Below are positions 37,539 through 46,057 of a stretch of 64,000 bases of DNA, piece by piece. This DNA is from Spirochaetales bacterium Spiro_02 (lineage in GTDB: Bacteria; Spirochaetota; Spirochaetia; Sphaerochaetales; Sphaerochaetaceae), in contig LVBD01000049.1 of the NCBI GenBank assembly GCA_001604275.1, forward strand, positions 50,027-114,026, given 5' to 3'. How positions within the stretch are numbered: the first letter of the stretch is position 1; the number at the start of each line of letters is the position of its first letter. The position numbers and the translations under genes were made by a program. The notes below the pieces were generated by a model. The model did no database searches. It saw nothing but the letters and a program-made list of their open reading frames with translations, and was not told the origin of the DNA.

Positions 37539-38348
37539 CTAGATGAAATCGTCGAATTCGTCCTTGTCGACGAAATCCGCCAAGCCTCCCTCTTCGATCT
37601 CCACTTCGTCATGCTTGACGAACTGGTCTTCAGCACCTTCGAACGATTCGTCGAAATAGAGGATTCTGCTGCAGTATGGACAGAATTCGATATCCTCAGC
37701 TTTCCTGACATCATTGACGAACTGAATCGGAAGCGTCATGTGGCAGCCCTGGCACACTAGACCGTGAATCGGAACGATTCCTTTTCCTTCCTTATTTTTG
37801 ATGATGCGTTCGAATTTGAAGATCAGGTCATCGCTCAAGCCAGGCGTAAGCGCTTCTTTTTGTCCTAGGAGGACAGAAAGCTCTTTTTCCTTTTCCGCAA
37901 GCCGGGCATCCTTCTTCTCAGTTTCGGCGTTCACCTCTTCCTGCTGATAGGCCATGAGGGCTTCCTGCTCCTCGAGCTTTTCCTCGAGTTCCCCACAATA
38001 CTTTTCCTTCGCAAGAAGGCTCTTGCGAAGTTGCTGCTCCTTGGCCGCCGCGTCCTTGATCTCTTTATCCAGCGATTCGAATTCACGCTGGGTATTGATC
38101 AGCTCCATCTGCTTCTCAGAGTTCTCCCTCGCCCGTTCGGCATCGTCGAGCTGAATGCGCAGACTCTTGAGGTCTTCTTTGGCCTTTTCACTCTTTTCAT
38201 GCAGTTCAAGATATGCCTTGTTGGTCCGAGTAAGAAGCTCCTGTTTCGTCTCCAGCGCCTGTGGGATCTCCGCGATTTCCGCTTCGACCTCGAACATTTT
38301 GGCAAGGACCTCCTGAAGGTCGCGAAGTTTTTCAAATACTTCCTGCAT
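37539..38348 (-). CDS. Coiled-coil protein with C4 zinc ribbon (DUF164 type)
   Basis: The 269-residue protein has about 170 residues of heptad-rich coiled coil (e.g. EEKLEEQEALMAYQQEEVNAE) followed by a zinc ribbon with C-x2-C pairs in VCQGCHM and FCPYCSR. Such proteins are widespread and were proposed to bind nucleic acid or to act in cell division or secretion, without firm proof. The C-terminus is acidic and ends DEFDDFI. The gene lies 19 bp after rpoD and just before rnpB on the same strand, a conserved order as far as I recall for spirochaetes. Confidence 0.85.
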   Translation of the reverse strand: MQEVFEKLRDLQEVLAKMFEVEAEIAEIPQALETKQELLTRTNKAYLELHEKSEKAKEDLKSLRIQLDDAERARENSEKQMELINTQREFESLDKEIKDAAAKEQQLRKSLLAKEKYCGELEEKLEEQEALMAYQQEEVNAETEKKDARLAEKEKELSVLLGQKEALTPGLSDDLIFKFERIIKNKEGKGIVPIHGLVCQGCHMTLPIQFVNDVRKAEDIEFCPYCSRILYFDESFEGAEDQFVKHDEVEIEEGGLADFVDKDEFDDFI

Positions 38349-38367
38349 CTTATTCTCCTGATTTATG

Positions 38368-40440
38368 TTAGATGAAATCCTTAAGTCTTCTGCTACGTTT
38401 GGGATGTCTCAGTCGTCTCAACGCTTTCGCTTCAATCTGTCTGATCCGTTCCCGAGTCACTTCAAAATACAACCCTACTTCTTCCAATGTCAATGAGTAA
38501 CCGTCGTCAAGACCGAATCTCATCTTCAGAACTTCCTGCTCCCTTGCCGGCAATGTGGAAAGGACTTCGCGCAACTGCTCCTGTAACAATGTGAAAGCCG
38601 TCTGAGTCGCCGGATTTTCGACATCCTTGTCCTCGATAAAATCAGACAGGAGTGAATCCTCTTCCTCTCCGACAGGAGTTTCGAGGGAAATCGGTTCGCG
38701 AGCGACGTTCTTCACAGCTTTGACTTTCTGTGCGGTCCAACCCAGTTTTTCCGCTACCTCTTCGTCGGTCGGTTCCCGGCCAAGGGTCTGCATCAGCATC
38801 CGGCTTTCCCTGACAACTTTGTTGATCTGTTCGATCATGTGCACCGGAACGCGGATCGTACGCGCTTGGTCGCTGATCGATCTGGTGATTGCCTGGCGGA
38901 TCCACCAAGTAGCGTAGGTCGAGAACTTATAGCCTTTTCTGTACTCGAATTTCTCGACCGCCTTGATCAATCCGATATTGCCTTCCTGGACAAGGTCGAA
39001 GAAATGCAAGCCACGGTTGGTGTACTTCTTCGCGATGGAGACGACGAGACGGAGGTTCGCCTGTATCAAGCGGTCCTTCGCGCTCTTCATCATCACTCTA
39101 CCCCGCTTGATCTCCTTCGCATGGGCAAGAATTTCTTCGCAGGACTCTTCGAACTCATATTCGATGTTCTTCAATTCCTTCTCAGTGAGCTGGATGTCAC
39201 GAATCTGGTTCTTGATTTCATCGGCCGACATCTTCAGCCGATCTTCGAGTGCGTCCCTCTTGGACGGTGTAACCAGATCCCTGCCCATCTGTCTCAGTTC
39301 CTTGGAACTGGAGACTCCGATCCTGTTCTCAATGGAAGATTTCTTTTCTTTCAAAGAGAGAATCTTTTCTTCGGCATTGACGAATTTGTCGGTGAAGCTG
39401 TTGATTTCCTCAGGCTGAAGATCGACTTTGGACAGTTTCTTCAACAGGGCGACGCGCTTTTTCGAAAGCGCGTCATCGTGCAGCACATCTTCCCCGCTGC
39501 TGATCATGGCCTGCTTTTGGGCGATATAGTTCTTCAACGGAGTCTGAATATCCTTGAGCTGATCCTTGTAGTACTGGGTATAGCGCTTCTGCTCCCCAAT
39601 CAGATCCTTCAAGTCCTTTGCCGAGAACTCCATTTCGGTTTCGTCCACCTTGATATTGAGTTTCTGAAGAATCTCATTGAAGCAGGTGATCATGATGCCG
39701 CTTTGCTGTATCACCTCCTTGATGATCCTCGATCCTTCCTCCATTTTCTTGGAAAGCTCGACTTCCTGTTCAGCGGTCAGGAGGTTTTCACGACCGATTT
39801 CCCTGAGATAGAGCCTAATCGGGTCATCGATCGACGCATCTCCCTTGTCTGTTCCGAGAATCGCGCCATGTCTGGAATGATCTACGTCGGCATCGCGATC
39901 CAGCGCTTCAAGATCCATGAATCCATCGCGCCCGCTTTCAAAGTCTCCGCTTTGGTCATCGAACGCCAGCGCACCTTTCCCCAACGAAGCTGTATCGTCA
40001 AGTTCCGCATCGTCCTCGTCCTCGTCCTCGATATCGTCTTCGTCTTCAGATTCCTCATCATGCTCTTCGAGCAATTTCGGATCCTCAAGTTCCGTGGCAG
40101 GAATATCGAACAGATCGTCGGCGTCGTCTTCCGGTCCGTCGGCGATTTCGTCATCGGCGGACAATGGATCGTCGGCTTCGACATCAAGCTCCCCATCGTT
40201 CAAGTCTTCCGGAGTCGGTTCTTCGTCCAAATCGAACGCGGTCTCGACTACGATGTCGTCCGGGTCACTGACAACGAGGATATCCTGATCTGCGAGTGTC
40301 TGAATGACTTCGTCAAGGGTTTCATCCGTGTACTGGTCTGGGGGAATAGCTTTCTTGACGAATTCTTTCGTCACATGCCCCTCCCTGGCGGCCTCGGCGA
40401 CAATCTCTGAAAAAAAAGGTTGAGATTCGATATCTAGCAT
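38368..40440 (-). CDS. rpoD: Primary sigma factor RpoD (sigma-70) with long acidic region
   Basis: RpoD directs RNA polymerase to housekeeping promoters. The 690-residue protein has region 1.1 (about 5-58), then an acidic tract (about 60-145, including a [11 protein letters not shown] block) that is longer than usual, region 1.2 (about 190-225, [11 protein letters not shown]), a non-conserved helical region, region 2 (about 455-530; [23 protein letters not shown]), region 3, and region 4.2 with the helix-turn-helix ending [15 protein letters not shown]. The -10-recognising residues of 2.4 are conserved, in line with the TATAAT-like promoters seen in the window. It is 3 bp from dnaG. Confidence 0.97.
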   Translation of the reverse strand: MLDIESQPFFSEIVAEAAREGHVTKEFVKKAIPPDQYTDETLDEVIQTLADQDILVVSDPDDIVVETAFDLDEEPTPEDLNDGELDVEADDPLSADDEIADGPEDDADDLFDIPATELEDPKLLEEHDEESEDEDDIEDEDEDDAELDDTASLGKGALAFDDQSGDFESGRDGFMDLEALDRDADVDHSRHGAILGTDKGDASIDDPIRLYLREIGRENLLTAEQEVELSKKMEEGSRIIKEVIQQSGIMITCFNEILQKLNIKVDETEMEFSAKDLKDLIGEQKRYTQYYKDQLKDIQTPLKNYIAQKQAMISSGEDVLHDDALSKKRVALLKKLSKVDLQPEEINSFTDKFVNAEEKILSLKEKKSSIENRIGVSSSKELRQMGRDLVTPSKRDALEDRLKMSADEIKNQIRDIQLTEKELKNIEYEFEESCEEILAHAKEIKRGRVMMKSAKDRLIQANLRLVVSIAKKYTNRGLHFFDLVQEGNIGLIKAVEKFEYRKGYKFSTYATWWIRQAITRSISDQARTIRVPVHMIEQINKVVRESRMLMQTLGREPTDEEVAEKLGWTAQKVKAVKNVAREPISLETPVGEEEDSLLSDFIEDKDVENPATQTAFTLLQEQLREVLSTLPAREQEVLKMRFGLDDGYSLTLEEVGLYFEVTRERIRQIEAKALRRLRHPKRSRRLKDFI

Positions 40441-40443
40441 CCG

Positions 40444-42276
40444 TTATGCATCCTTGCCCCAAGGGGGCATCATGTCCGTTGTGGAAGCGAGTCTGTTTCT
40501 GATTTCCGCGATATCACGGTCAATTTCCTGCTTTTCCAGAAGCAGATCCACCAATTCAGAAGCCCCTCCGCCTTCACTTTCTGCCAATGTCAGCAAGTTG
40601 ACGTTGTTCCGTTGTCGTTTCAGCAACTTCCTCAATCGAATCCTGTCGATCGCTTCGGCCAGCACCCCTTCGGGGTTCGCCTTGAATTCTTCCGTCTGGA
40701 AGCTTGTGGCCACTAATTGCCGCAATCGATCGTCATGGATCATCTGGAGAACAACTTCATCCGACTTGCCGACTCCTTCACGCGTCGCATCCTCCAATAC
40801 TATGTACAACTCGACCGCCGCTTGATCCTCAAGATCCTCGATCTTCAGGAGCCGACGGGAACTCTTGAACAGTTGCCGGTTGTTGATCAACGCAAGCATC
40901 GCATACAGGTCAAGAGTCGCCTTGGCAGGGTTCAGCGGCATCTGCTGAAAAGGGTCTTGTCTCTGAGCGGCTGCGGACACGCTTGACCCCACCGCTTGTT
41001 GATAATCGCCAATAATTGTCGATTCGTCAACTTTCAAGATGTCCGCCAGATGTCGGACATAGCTTTGCCGCTCAATTTCAGAGTCGGTCGCATCCAGGTA
41101 CGGTTTTACCGCGGAAAACACTGCCGATTTCCCCTTGGGCTTCTGTACATCATACTGATTTATTGCATTCTGTACAAGATAGTCAAACCCTTGCATGGAA
41201 CGGGAAAGCGACTGTTTCAGAGCTTCTTCGCCCAGTTTCTCAACGACCTCCGACGCGTCCTTCCCTCCCTCGATATGCATGACGAAGTTTTCCATTCCGA
41301 TCGCCTGACAAGTGACAAGGGCTTTGCCTGTGGATGCCTGTCCGGCCGCATCGCTGTCAAATACGAAATATGCTTTGTCGCAATATCGGCGGATCAGCTT
41401 GGCCTGTTCAGGCGTAAAGGCCGTCCCAAGCGGAGCCACAGCGTCCATCCTTCCGCTTTGGTGCATCGCGATGACATCGAAATTTCCTTCGCAAAGGGTG
41501 ACCTGATTCAGTTCCTTGAGCGCGGGAAGCGCTTCGTACATCCCGAACAGGATATGTTTCTTGCTATAGATAGGGGTGTCCGGCGTGTTGATGTACTTCG
41601 GCGCCCGCTCTTCGCCGGAAAGATCACGTCCTCCGAAAGCGACTGTCTTCGCCTGCCACGTGCGGATCGGGAACATGATCCGGTTTCGGAACAGCGGAAA
41701 CCTTGGATTCCGCTTACTGAACAGGCCGCTCGTGGAGAGCAATGTCTCGCTATATTTTTTCTTCGTCAGAAAGTCGAACAGCCATGCGGAATCCGCAGGA
41801 GCAAAGCCGAGCTGGAATTTTTCGATCATATCGTCCGCTACTTTCCGTTGCTTCAAGTACTCTCTGGCTTCACCAGCCTGCGGGCTGTTGAGCAGAATAT
41901 AATGAAAGGAGCCTGCCAGACGTTCGTACAGTTCATACAGCGCTTCGACCGTATCCCTTCGTTTCTTGTCTTCCTCCGATTCCTCGTGAAGAGCCACCCC
42001 CGCTTTCGCCGCAAGCATTTGAACAGCTTCGGGGAACGTGACATGCTCCATCTCCATCACGAAGTCGAAGATCGAACCGCTTCTTTTGCAACTGAAGCAA
42101 TGATAGAACCCTTTTTCTGGAAGGACGCTGAACGATGGCGTCTTGTCTTCATGGAACGGACACCTTCCCCAATATCGATCACCTTTGCTGGTGAGGGTCA
42201 TGTATTGGGAAATGACATCGACAAGCGAGAGACGACTTTTGATTTCTTCAATGACCGTTTCGGAATATTTCGCCAT
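40444..42276 (-). CDS. dnaG: DNA primase DnaG
   Basis: DnaG lays RNA primers at the replication fork. The 610-residue protein has the CHC2 zinc finger (C39, H42, C60, C63), the RNA-polymerase core with its basic groove, and the Toprim fold (about 260-345) with CEGNFDVIAMH and DSDAAGQAS supplying the metal-binding acids. The C-terminal DnaB-binding region is helical and divergent. The order dnaG-rpoD is the old macromolecular-synthesis arrangement, here without rpsU. The start codon is 37 bp after the ykgJ-like gene. Confidence 0.96.
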   Translation of the reverse strand: MAKYSETVIEEIKSRLSLVDVISQYMTLTSKGDRYWGRCPFHEDKTPSFSVLPEKGFYHCFSCKRSGSIFDFVMEMEHVTFPEAVQMLAAKAGVALHEESEEDKKRRDTVEALYELYERLAGSFHYILLNSPQAGEAREYLKQRKVADDMIEKFQLGFAPADSAWLFDFLTKKKYSETLLSTSGLFSKRNPRFPLFRNRIMFPIRTWQAKTVAFGGRDLSGEERAPKYINTPDTPIYSKKHILFGMYEALPALKELNQVTLCEGNFDVIAMHQSGRMDAVAPLGTAFTPEQAKLIRRYCDKAYFVFDSDAAGQASTGKALVTCQAIGMENFVMHIEGGKDASEVVEKLGEEALKQSLSRSMQGFDYLVQNAINQYDVQKPKGKSAVFSAVKPYLDATDSEIERQSYVRHLADILKVDESTIIGDYQQAVGSSVSAAAQRQDPFQQMPLNPAKATLDLYAMLALINNRQLFKSSRRLLKIEDLEDQAAVELYIVLEDATREGVGKSDEVVLQMIHDDRLRQLVATSFQTEEFKANPEGVLAEAIDRIRLRKLLKRQRNNVNLLTLAESEGGGASELVDLLLEKQEIDRDIAEIRNRLASTTDMMPPWGKDA

Positions 42277-42313
42277 GAAAACCCTATCGGATATGATACA
42301 TTATGAACGGCCG

Positions 42314-42751
42314 TTAGTCCACCATCATCGGTCCGTTCCCGCGTCGCGAAGACAGAATCCCATCGATTTCCCGTTTCGTGTGTATTTTTCCCTTGCCGAT
42401 CCCAGGACAAGATTTCGCTTCCTCATCCCAGTTTTCCCGATTTTCCATGATCGAAGCCCAGAACGGATAGGTTCGGCATTGCTCCGGGCGGGCGTCGTAG
42501 ACCGAGCAACCCGCCTCTGTTAGAAAAATGCAATCGAAGTTTTCGCGTTCCTTGAGACTGACGAGCTTGAACGCCCCCATGTCGATTTTTCGGCAGTAGA
42601 CTTCCAGAAACTGAGCCATGGACAATCCTGTAGCCGCCGTCAGGCGCTTCGCGTCAATGTCCGAAAGGAACACGTAGCCGGGTTCGCTGCTGCAGCAATA
42701 TCCGCATCCTGTGCATTCGAATTTGAGTCCCTGTTCGTAAAAGCAATCCAT
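42314..42751 (-). CDS. YkgJ-family cysteine-cluster protein
   Basis: The 145-residue protein carries the YkgJ/Fe-S cluster pattern: ECTGCGYCCSSEPGYVFLS near the N-terminus, then CIFLTEAGCSVYDARPEQCRTYPFW and a final CPGIG. The conserved cysteines suggest metal or Fe-S binding; the biochemical role of the family is not established. AGGAG lies 7 nt before the ATG. It is probably the first gene of the dnaG-rpoD operon. Confidence 0.85.
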   Translation of the reverse strand: MDCFYEQGLKFECTGCGYCCSSEPGYVFLSDIDAKRLTAATGLSMAQFLEVYCRKIDMGAFKLVSLKERENFDCIFLTEAGCSVYDARPEQCRTYPFWASIMENRENWDEEAKSCPGIGKGKIHTKREIDGILSSRRGNGPMMVD

Positions 42752-42814
42752 AATCGCGCTCCTATTCGGCGGTGGTTCGGAACATCTTCTGCCGATTCGC
42801 AGTCGCTCGCAGAT

Positions 42815-42844
42815 GAAAAAAGCCTTCCTCTTTCGAAGAAGGCC
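42815..42844 (-). terminator. Terminator after tRNA-Tyr
   Basis: On the minus strand a GCCTTC/GAAGGC stem with a short loop is followed by TTTTTT. It ends just 8 bp past the tRNA-Tyr 3' end, so it isolates the tRNA from the ykgJ-dnaG operon. Confidence 0.85.
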
Positions 42845-42851
42845 TGTAGTA

Positions 42852-42933
42852 TGGAGAGAGAAGGATTCGAACCTTCGAAGGCTGAGCCAACAGATTTACA
42901 GTCTGCCCCCTTTGGCCACTCGGGAACCTCTCC
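42852..42933 (-). tRNA. tRNA-Tyr (anticodon GUA)
   Basis: The cloverleaf folds: acceptor GGAGAGG with TCTCTCC (one G-U), anticodon loop ACTGTAAAT with GUA, a long class II variable arm (GGCT/GCC stem) and TTCGAAT in the T loop. The discriminator is A. No CCA is encoded. It is flanked by its own promoter and terminator. Confidence 0.95.
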
Positions 42934-42952
42934 AATCATAAGGACAAGCGTG

Positions 42953-42981
42953 AATTTAGCCGTTTTTACTTTTTATGTCAA
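42953..42981 (-). promoter_or_regulatory. Sigma-70 promoter of tRNA-Tyr
   Basis: Minus strand: consensus TTGACA (42981-42976), 17-bp spacer, TAAATT (42958-42953). The predicted start is about 13 bp before the tRNA 5' end. Confidence 0.8.
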
Positions 42982-43036
42982 CCCTTTGGGGAAAAAAGGC
43001 CTAGTGCAAAACAACAGAGGTTTTGATGTCTTGCGT

Positions 43037-43078
43037 TAAAAAAACAATGGACGTCACGCCTGGTCGCGGAACGTCCAT
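43037..43078 (-). terminator. Terminator after tRNA-Thr
   Basis: Minus strand: perfect ATGGACGT/ACGTCCAT stem (43078-43071 with 43054-43047) around a 16-nt loop, followed by TG and a run of seven Ts. Confidence 0.8.
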
Positions 43079-43093
43079 CTCCATTGATGCCGA

Positions 43094-43167
43094 AGCCACC
43101 TGTCAGATTCGAACTGACGACCCCGAGATTACAAGTCACGTGCTCTGGCCAACTGAGCTAAGGTGGC
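43094..43167 (-). tRNA. tRNA-Thr (anticodon UGU)
   Basis: Acceptor GCCACCT/AGGTGGC, D arm GCTC...GAGC, anticodon loop CTTGTAA (UGU) and T arm GTCAG/CTGAC with TTCGAAT fold well (74 nt). The anticodon stem CGTGA/TCTCG has one U-U mismatch. The discriminator is U and CCA is not encoded. Confidence 0.93.
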
Positions 43168-43178
43168 GTACAACGCGC

Positions 43179-43208
43179 ACTATAGAGGGTTGCGGCAAGG
43201 AATGTCAA
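43179..43208 (-). promoter_or_regulatory. Sigma-70 promoter of tRNA-Thr
   Basis: Minus strand: consensus TTGACA (43208-43203), 18-bp spacer, TATAGT (43184-43179). The start would be about 5 bp before the tRNA, so the 5' leader is very short. Confidence 0.78.
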
Positions 43209-43269
43209 GAGTCGCGGCCGCGATTCGGTGCGGCAGTACCGGATGTAAGGCGGTCGGACCGGAGCTGGG

Positions 43270-43656
43270 CTACAGGATAAGATCCGGCCGAAGTCGTTCG
43301 GCGCCATCCAGATATACCGGTACGACAGGCATGTCATGGGGGCAGTTCGTCACGACCAGAAGTCTGATCACACGTTCGAGCATGCCGTCGATCTGAAGTT
43401 CCTGCATGCAGAACAGCGGAGTCGTGGAAGCATATCCAGCTTTGCGCAGTCCCGCCGCGGGATTTCGGGAGACAAGGTCGCCGGTCTGGGTAATCAGGAT
43501 CATGGCAACTTGCCGTTCTTCAATGGAATTCTTATCAAGCAACGTTTCGTATAGCCGCGCGATCGCCCGATCGATATGTTCCGGCGTATCCTCACCTACC
43601 TGAATCGCACCCCGAATCGCCGAAATCAACGGGGAGAATGTTTGGTTCGTTTCCAT
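43270..43656 (-). CDS. aroH: Chorismate mutase, AroH type
   Basis: The enzyme turns chorismate into prephenate for Phe and Tyr synthesis. Only the last 128 codons of a longer frame are the gene; the ATG at 43656 follows an AGCAGG site. The residues known from the Bacillus AroH active site are all present: the Arg in SAIRGAIQV, Cys and Glu in FCMQELQ, Arg in VIRLLV, Tyr in VPVYLD and Arg in LRPDL. It is a monofunctional AroH rather than the common AroQ type, and no other aromatic pathway gene lies nearby. It is followed by the tRNA-Thr promoter. Confidence 0.92.
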   Translation of the reverse strand: METNQTFSPLISAIRGAIQVGEDTPEHIDRAIARLYETLLDKNSIEERQVAMILITQTGDLVSRNPAAGLRKAGYASTTPLFCMQELQIDGMLERVIRLLVVTNCPHDMPVVPVYLDGAERLRPDLIL

Positions 43657-43670
43657 GATTGCCTGCTCCA

Positions 43671-44015
43671 TTATCCGGAAATGACGATGCCGTCTGATAT
43701 GATTTGATTGATGAACTGAACTGCGAACGAACAAAGGAATACCGCTGCTATTTTCCAGACCGCGCCCAAAATCGATGCAAACGGAAATACACGATCCTGC
43801 CACAGCACGACGGCCGCGCAGATGATGATGGATATGCCGAACAGGACCGTCGTCCATGCTAGGAATGTGCAAATGTCCAGCAGGAACGCAACGAAGGATT
43901 CCTGGACAGAAAAGAATCCGCAAAAGAAGAATGCGATGAAGAAGAAGAGATACAGAAGCAGGAGATAGTTCTGGATTCTCCCTGAAAAAGATAGTATTCG
44001 ACGCGATCGCAACAT
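43671..44015 (-). CDS. Small membrane protein, unknown function
   Basis: The 114-residue protein starts at the ATG at 44015, though its ribosome-binding site is weak. It has a basic N-terminus (MLRSRRILSF) and three hydrophobic segments at about 17-39, 48-70 and 82-107. It fits between thiN (33 bp away) and aroH (14 bp away) on the same strand, so it is probably part of that transcript. I recognise no family. The upstream extension of the frame is a shadow of thiN. Confidence 0.65.
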   Translation of the reverse strand: MLRSRRILSFSGRIQNYLLLLYLFFFIAFFFCGFFSVQESFVAFLLDICTFLAWTTVLFGISIIICAAVVLWQDRVFPFASILGAVWKIAAVFLCSFAVQFINQIISDGIVISG

Positions 44016-44047
44016 GCCTGTATGGTAGCATGCATGATCGAGGAGGT

Positions 44048-44665
44048 CTATATGGATACGATGGAAAAAAACACGGGATCCCCCGCACACCGGACGGTCG
44101 CATCGGCATCGTCGACTCGATTGGACAGGCTGATGTGGATGGCGTCGATCGGAAAATCCGACACATCCCAATGCAAGCCGGTAGTGGATACGCGGGAATT
44201 CCCGCCCGGGATGGCAGGAATGATCCCGACCGTCGTTCCGGGAGCCAAATTGCTGAACCGACTTTCCGATTGCACAAGGTAAAGAGTTTCCAAGCGGGTG
44301 TACCATCTGGATGGCGGTCCGTAGCTTCCGAATAGCGCGAAGATCGATAACAGATGATCGAGCCTGCCTTCTCCGCCTCCGACAAGCTCCCATCCTTCGA
44401 CCTCTCGAGCCAGGGCTTCCCGTACGGCGATTTCCGTATCGCTGATGTCCTTGTCACGTTCGAACCGTAGGATTTCTCCTGCAGGAGGTGCTGAACCTTG
44501 CGACAACGAATCGAAGTCCCCTACAAGCAAATCCACGTTCACGCCCCAGCGCACAGCCAGGTCGAAACCACTGTCGGCGGCAATGATGAAACTTCCGTCG
44601 ATCTGTAGGTCGGCAGGAATTTCCGCAGGTGCTTCTGATCCGGTAAAAATTATTGCTTTGCTCAT
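44048..44665 (-). CDS. thiN: Thiamine pyrophosphokinase
   Basis: The enzyme transfers pyrophosphate from ATP to thiamine, giving thiamine diphosphate, so the cell can use salvaged thiamine. The 205-residue protein has the family motifs: IIAADSGFDLAVRWGVNVD, LVGDFDS (metal-binding DxD), ISDTEIA (from DKDISDTEIA) and GGGEGRLDH. The C-terminal beta domain that binds thiamine follows. It diverges from the DUF1015 gene across 81 bp of AT-rich promoter DNA; no TPP riboswitch is seen. Confidence 0.9.
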   Translation of the reverse strand: MSKAIIFTGSEAPAEIPADLQIDGSFIIAADSGFDLAVRWGVNVDLLVGDFDSLSQGSAPPAGEILRFERDKDISDTEIAVREALAREVEGWELVGGGEGRLDHLLSIFALFGSYGPPSRWYTRLETLYLVQSESRFSNLAPGTTVGIIPAIPGGNSRVSTTGLHWDVSDFPIDAIHISLSNRVDDADATVRCAGDPVFFSIVSI

Positions 44666-44681
44666 TTTTTAATACAATATC

Positions 44682-44710
44682 TTGCGAAATTTGCAATGTC
44701 GAAATACAAT
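44682..44710 (+). promoter_or_regulatory. Promoter of the DUF1015 gene
   Basis: TTGCGA (44682-44687), 17-bp spacer, TACAAT (44705-44710). The spacer includes GCAA, which with the TTGC of the -35 makes a small inverted repeat (TTGC...GCAA), and AATACAATAT occurs twice (44671 and 44703), 32 bp apart. Confidence 0.5.
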
Positions 44711-44746
44711 ATTGATACAAACTTAAAAACATAAGGATGTAACCAT

Positions 44747-46057
44747 ATGAATGAAGCCAAAGAACGTCTCCGGCGAATCGGCGTTGGAATCCCTGACATC
44801 ATGATTCCCGTCGATGGAACCGATTTGAAAAAATGGGCGGTGGTCGCTTGCGACCAGTATACATCGGAACGGGACTATTGGGAAAGTGTTTCCGCCTATG
44901 TCGGCGAGGAGCCGAGCACGCTCCGACTCATTTTCCCTGAATGCTATCTGGAAGATCCAGATCCCGAGACACGTATCGCAGATATCAATGCAACGATGCA
45001 GGCGTATATCGATCGGAATCTATTTAGGACATACAAGGACGCCTTGTTCCTCGTCCACCGTACGACTGGCCGAGGCCCCGGACGCTGGGGGCTGATCGTC
45101 ACATTGGATCTGGATCGGTATGACTACGCGAAGGACTCCCGGAGCTTGATACGCGCTACGGAAGGAACGATTCTCAACCGCATCCCTCCTCGGAAGGCAA
45201 TCCGCAAGAACGCTCCGTTGGAACTTCCCCACATCATGGTCCTGATCAGTGATGAACGACGTTCACTGATTGAAGTGCTTGCCGCGAGAAGGGAAACTCT
45301 CCCCATGGCCTACGATACACAGCTGATGAAGAACGGTGGACATCTGACGGCATGGGTGGTCGACCGCAAGTCCGAGCTGAATCTTGTAGCTGATGCTTTG
45401 GAACGAATGTACGATGCGCTGGATCCTCGTAATCCGTTGCTCTTCGCCATGGGGGATGGCAACCATAGCTTCGCTACGGCGAAAAGCTGCTGGGAGGATA
45501 TCAAGCGAACCTTGACCGATGATGAACGCGAGCGTCACCCGGCTCGGTACGCTTTGGTGGAACTTGAGAACATATTCGATCCAGGGCTGGAGTTCGAACC
45601 GATCCACCGCGTACTGTTCAGGACCAAACGGGAGGAATTCATCGGCGCGGTAGCGCGACATTGCTCCTCGTATGAAATCGAACCTGTGGATTCTGTCGAT
45701 GAATTGGTCGGAAAAATCAACCAAGGCGAATGCCAACGGTTTGGTTTCTGCGATGCGTCCGGATTGAAACTGTTCACACTGACAGACCCCTGCGCTTCGA
45801 TCGCCGCCGGCACGCTTCAGGAGGTCATCGACGATCTTCTCTCCGAAGGAAAGACAAATGTCGACTATATCCACGGAATCGATGTGACCTGTTCATTAGG
45901 GAGAAAAGACGGAAATATCGGGCTGTTGCTCCCCGACATCTCCAAAAACACGTTCTTTGATACGATCATCGCCGACAATGCGCTTCCACGAAAGACATTC
46001 TCCATGGGCGAAGCTCATGAAAAACGCTATTACATGGAAGCTCGGAAGATCCGCTGA
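44747..46057 (+). CDS. DUF1015 family protein
   Basis: The 436-residue protein matches DUF1015: WAVVACDQYTSERDYW, HIMVLISDE-type strand, and the signature MGDGNHSFATAK. The last is nucleotide-binding-like, and kinase-type roles have been proposed for the family. In many anaerobes and spirochaetes it lies near serine or phosphoglycerate genes, but not here. GGATG precedes the start. It ends one base before the convergent Sua5 gene. Function remains open. Confidence 0.88.
   Translation: MNEAKERLRRIGVGIPDIMIPVDGTDLKKWAVVACDQYTSERDYWESVSAYVGEEPSTLRLIFPECYLEDPDPETRIADINATMQAYIDRNLFRTYKDALFLVHRTTGRGPGRWGLIVTLDLDRYDYAKDSRSLIRATEGTILNRIPPRKAIRKNAPLELPHIMVLISDERRSLIEVLAARRETLPMAYDTQLMKNGGHLTAWVVDRKSELNLVADALERMYDALDPRNPLLFAMGDGNHSFATAKSCWEDIKRTLTDDERERHPARYALVELENIFDPGLEFEPIHRVLFRTKREEFIGAVARHCSSYEIEPVDSVDELVGKINQGECQRFGFCDASGLKLFTLTDPCASIAAGTLQEVIDDLLSEGKTNVDYIHGIDVTCSLGRKDGNIGLLLPDISKNTFFDTIIADNALPRKTFSMGEAHEKRYYMEARKIR

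Noticed and set aside
37077..37760. 227-codon plus-strand frame at 37 kb
   Set aside because: It covers the RNase P RNA gene on the other strand, whose conserved blocks explain the sequence.
38839..40410. 523-codon plus-strand frame opposite rpoD
   Set aside because: Antisense shadow of a GC-skewed coding region: no start site, no recognisable domain, and rpoD is certain. The same applies to the 443-codon frame opposite infB (2842-4173) and the 338-codon frame opposite pnp (7345-8361).
43657..44457. Long N-terminal extension of the aroH frame (395 codons in all)
   Set aside because: It runs in the wrong frame across the small membrane protein and thiN, and has the Ser/Pro/Arg-rich composition of a shadow. 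Only the last 128 codons match AroH.
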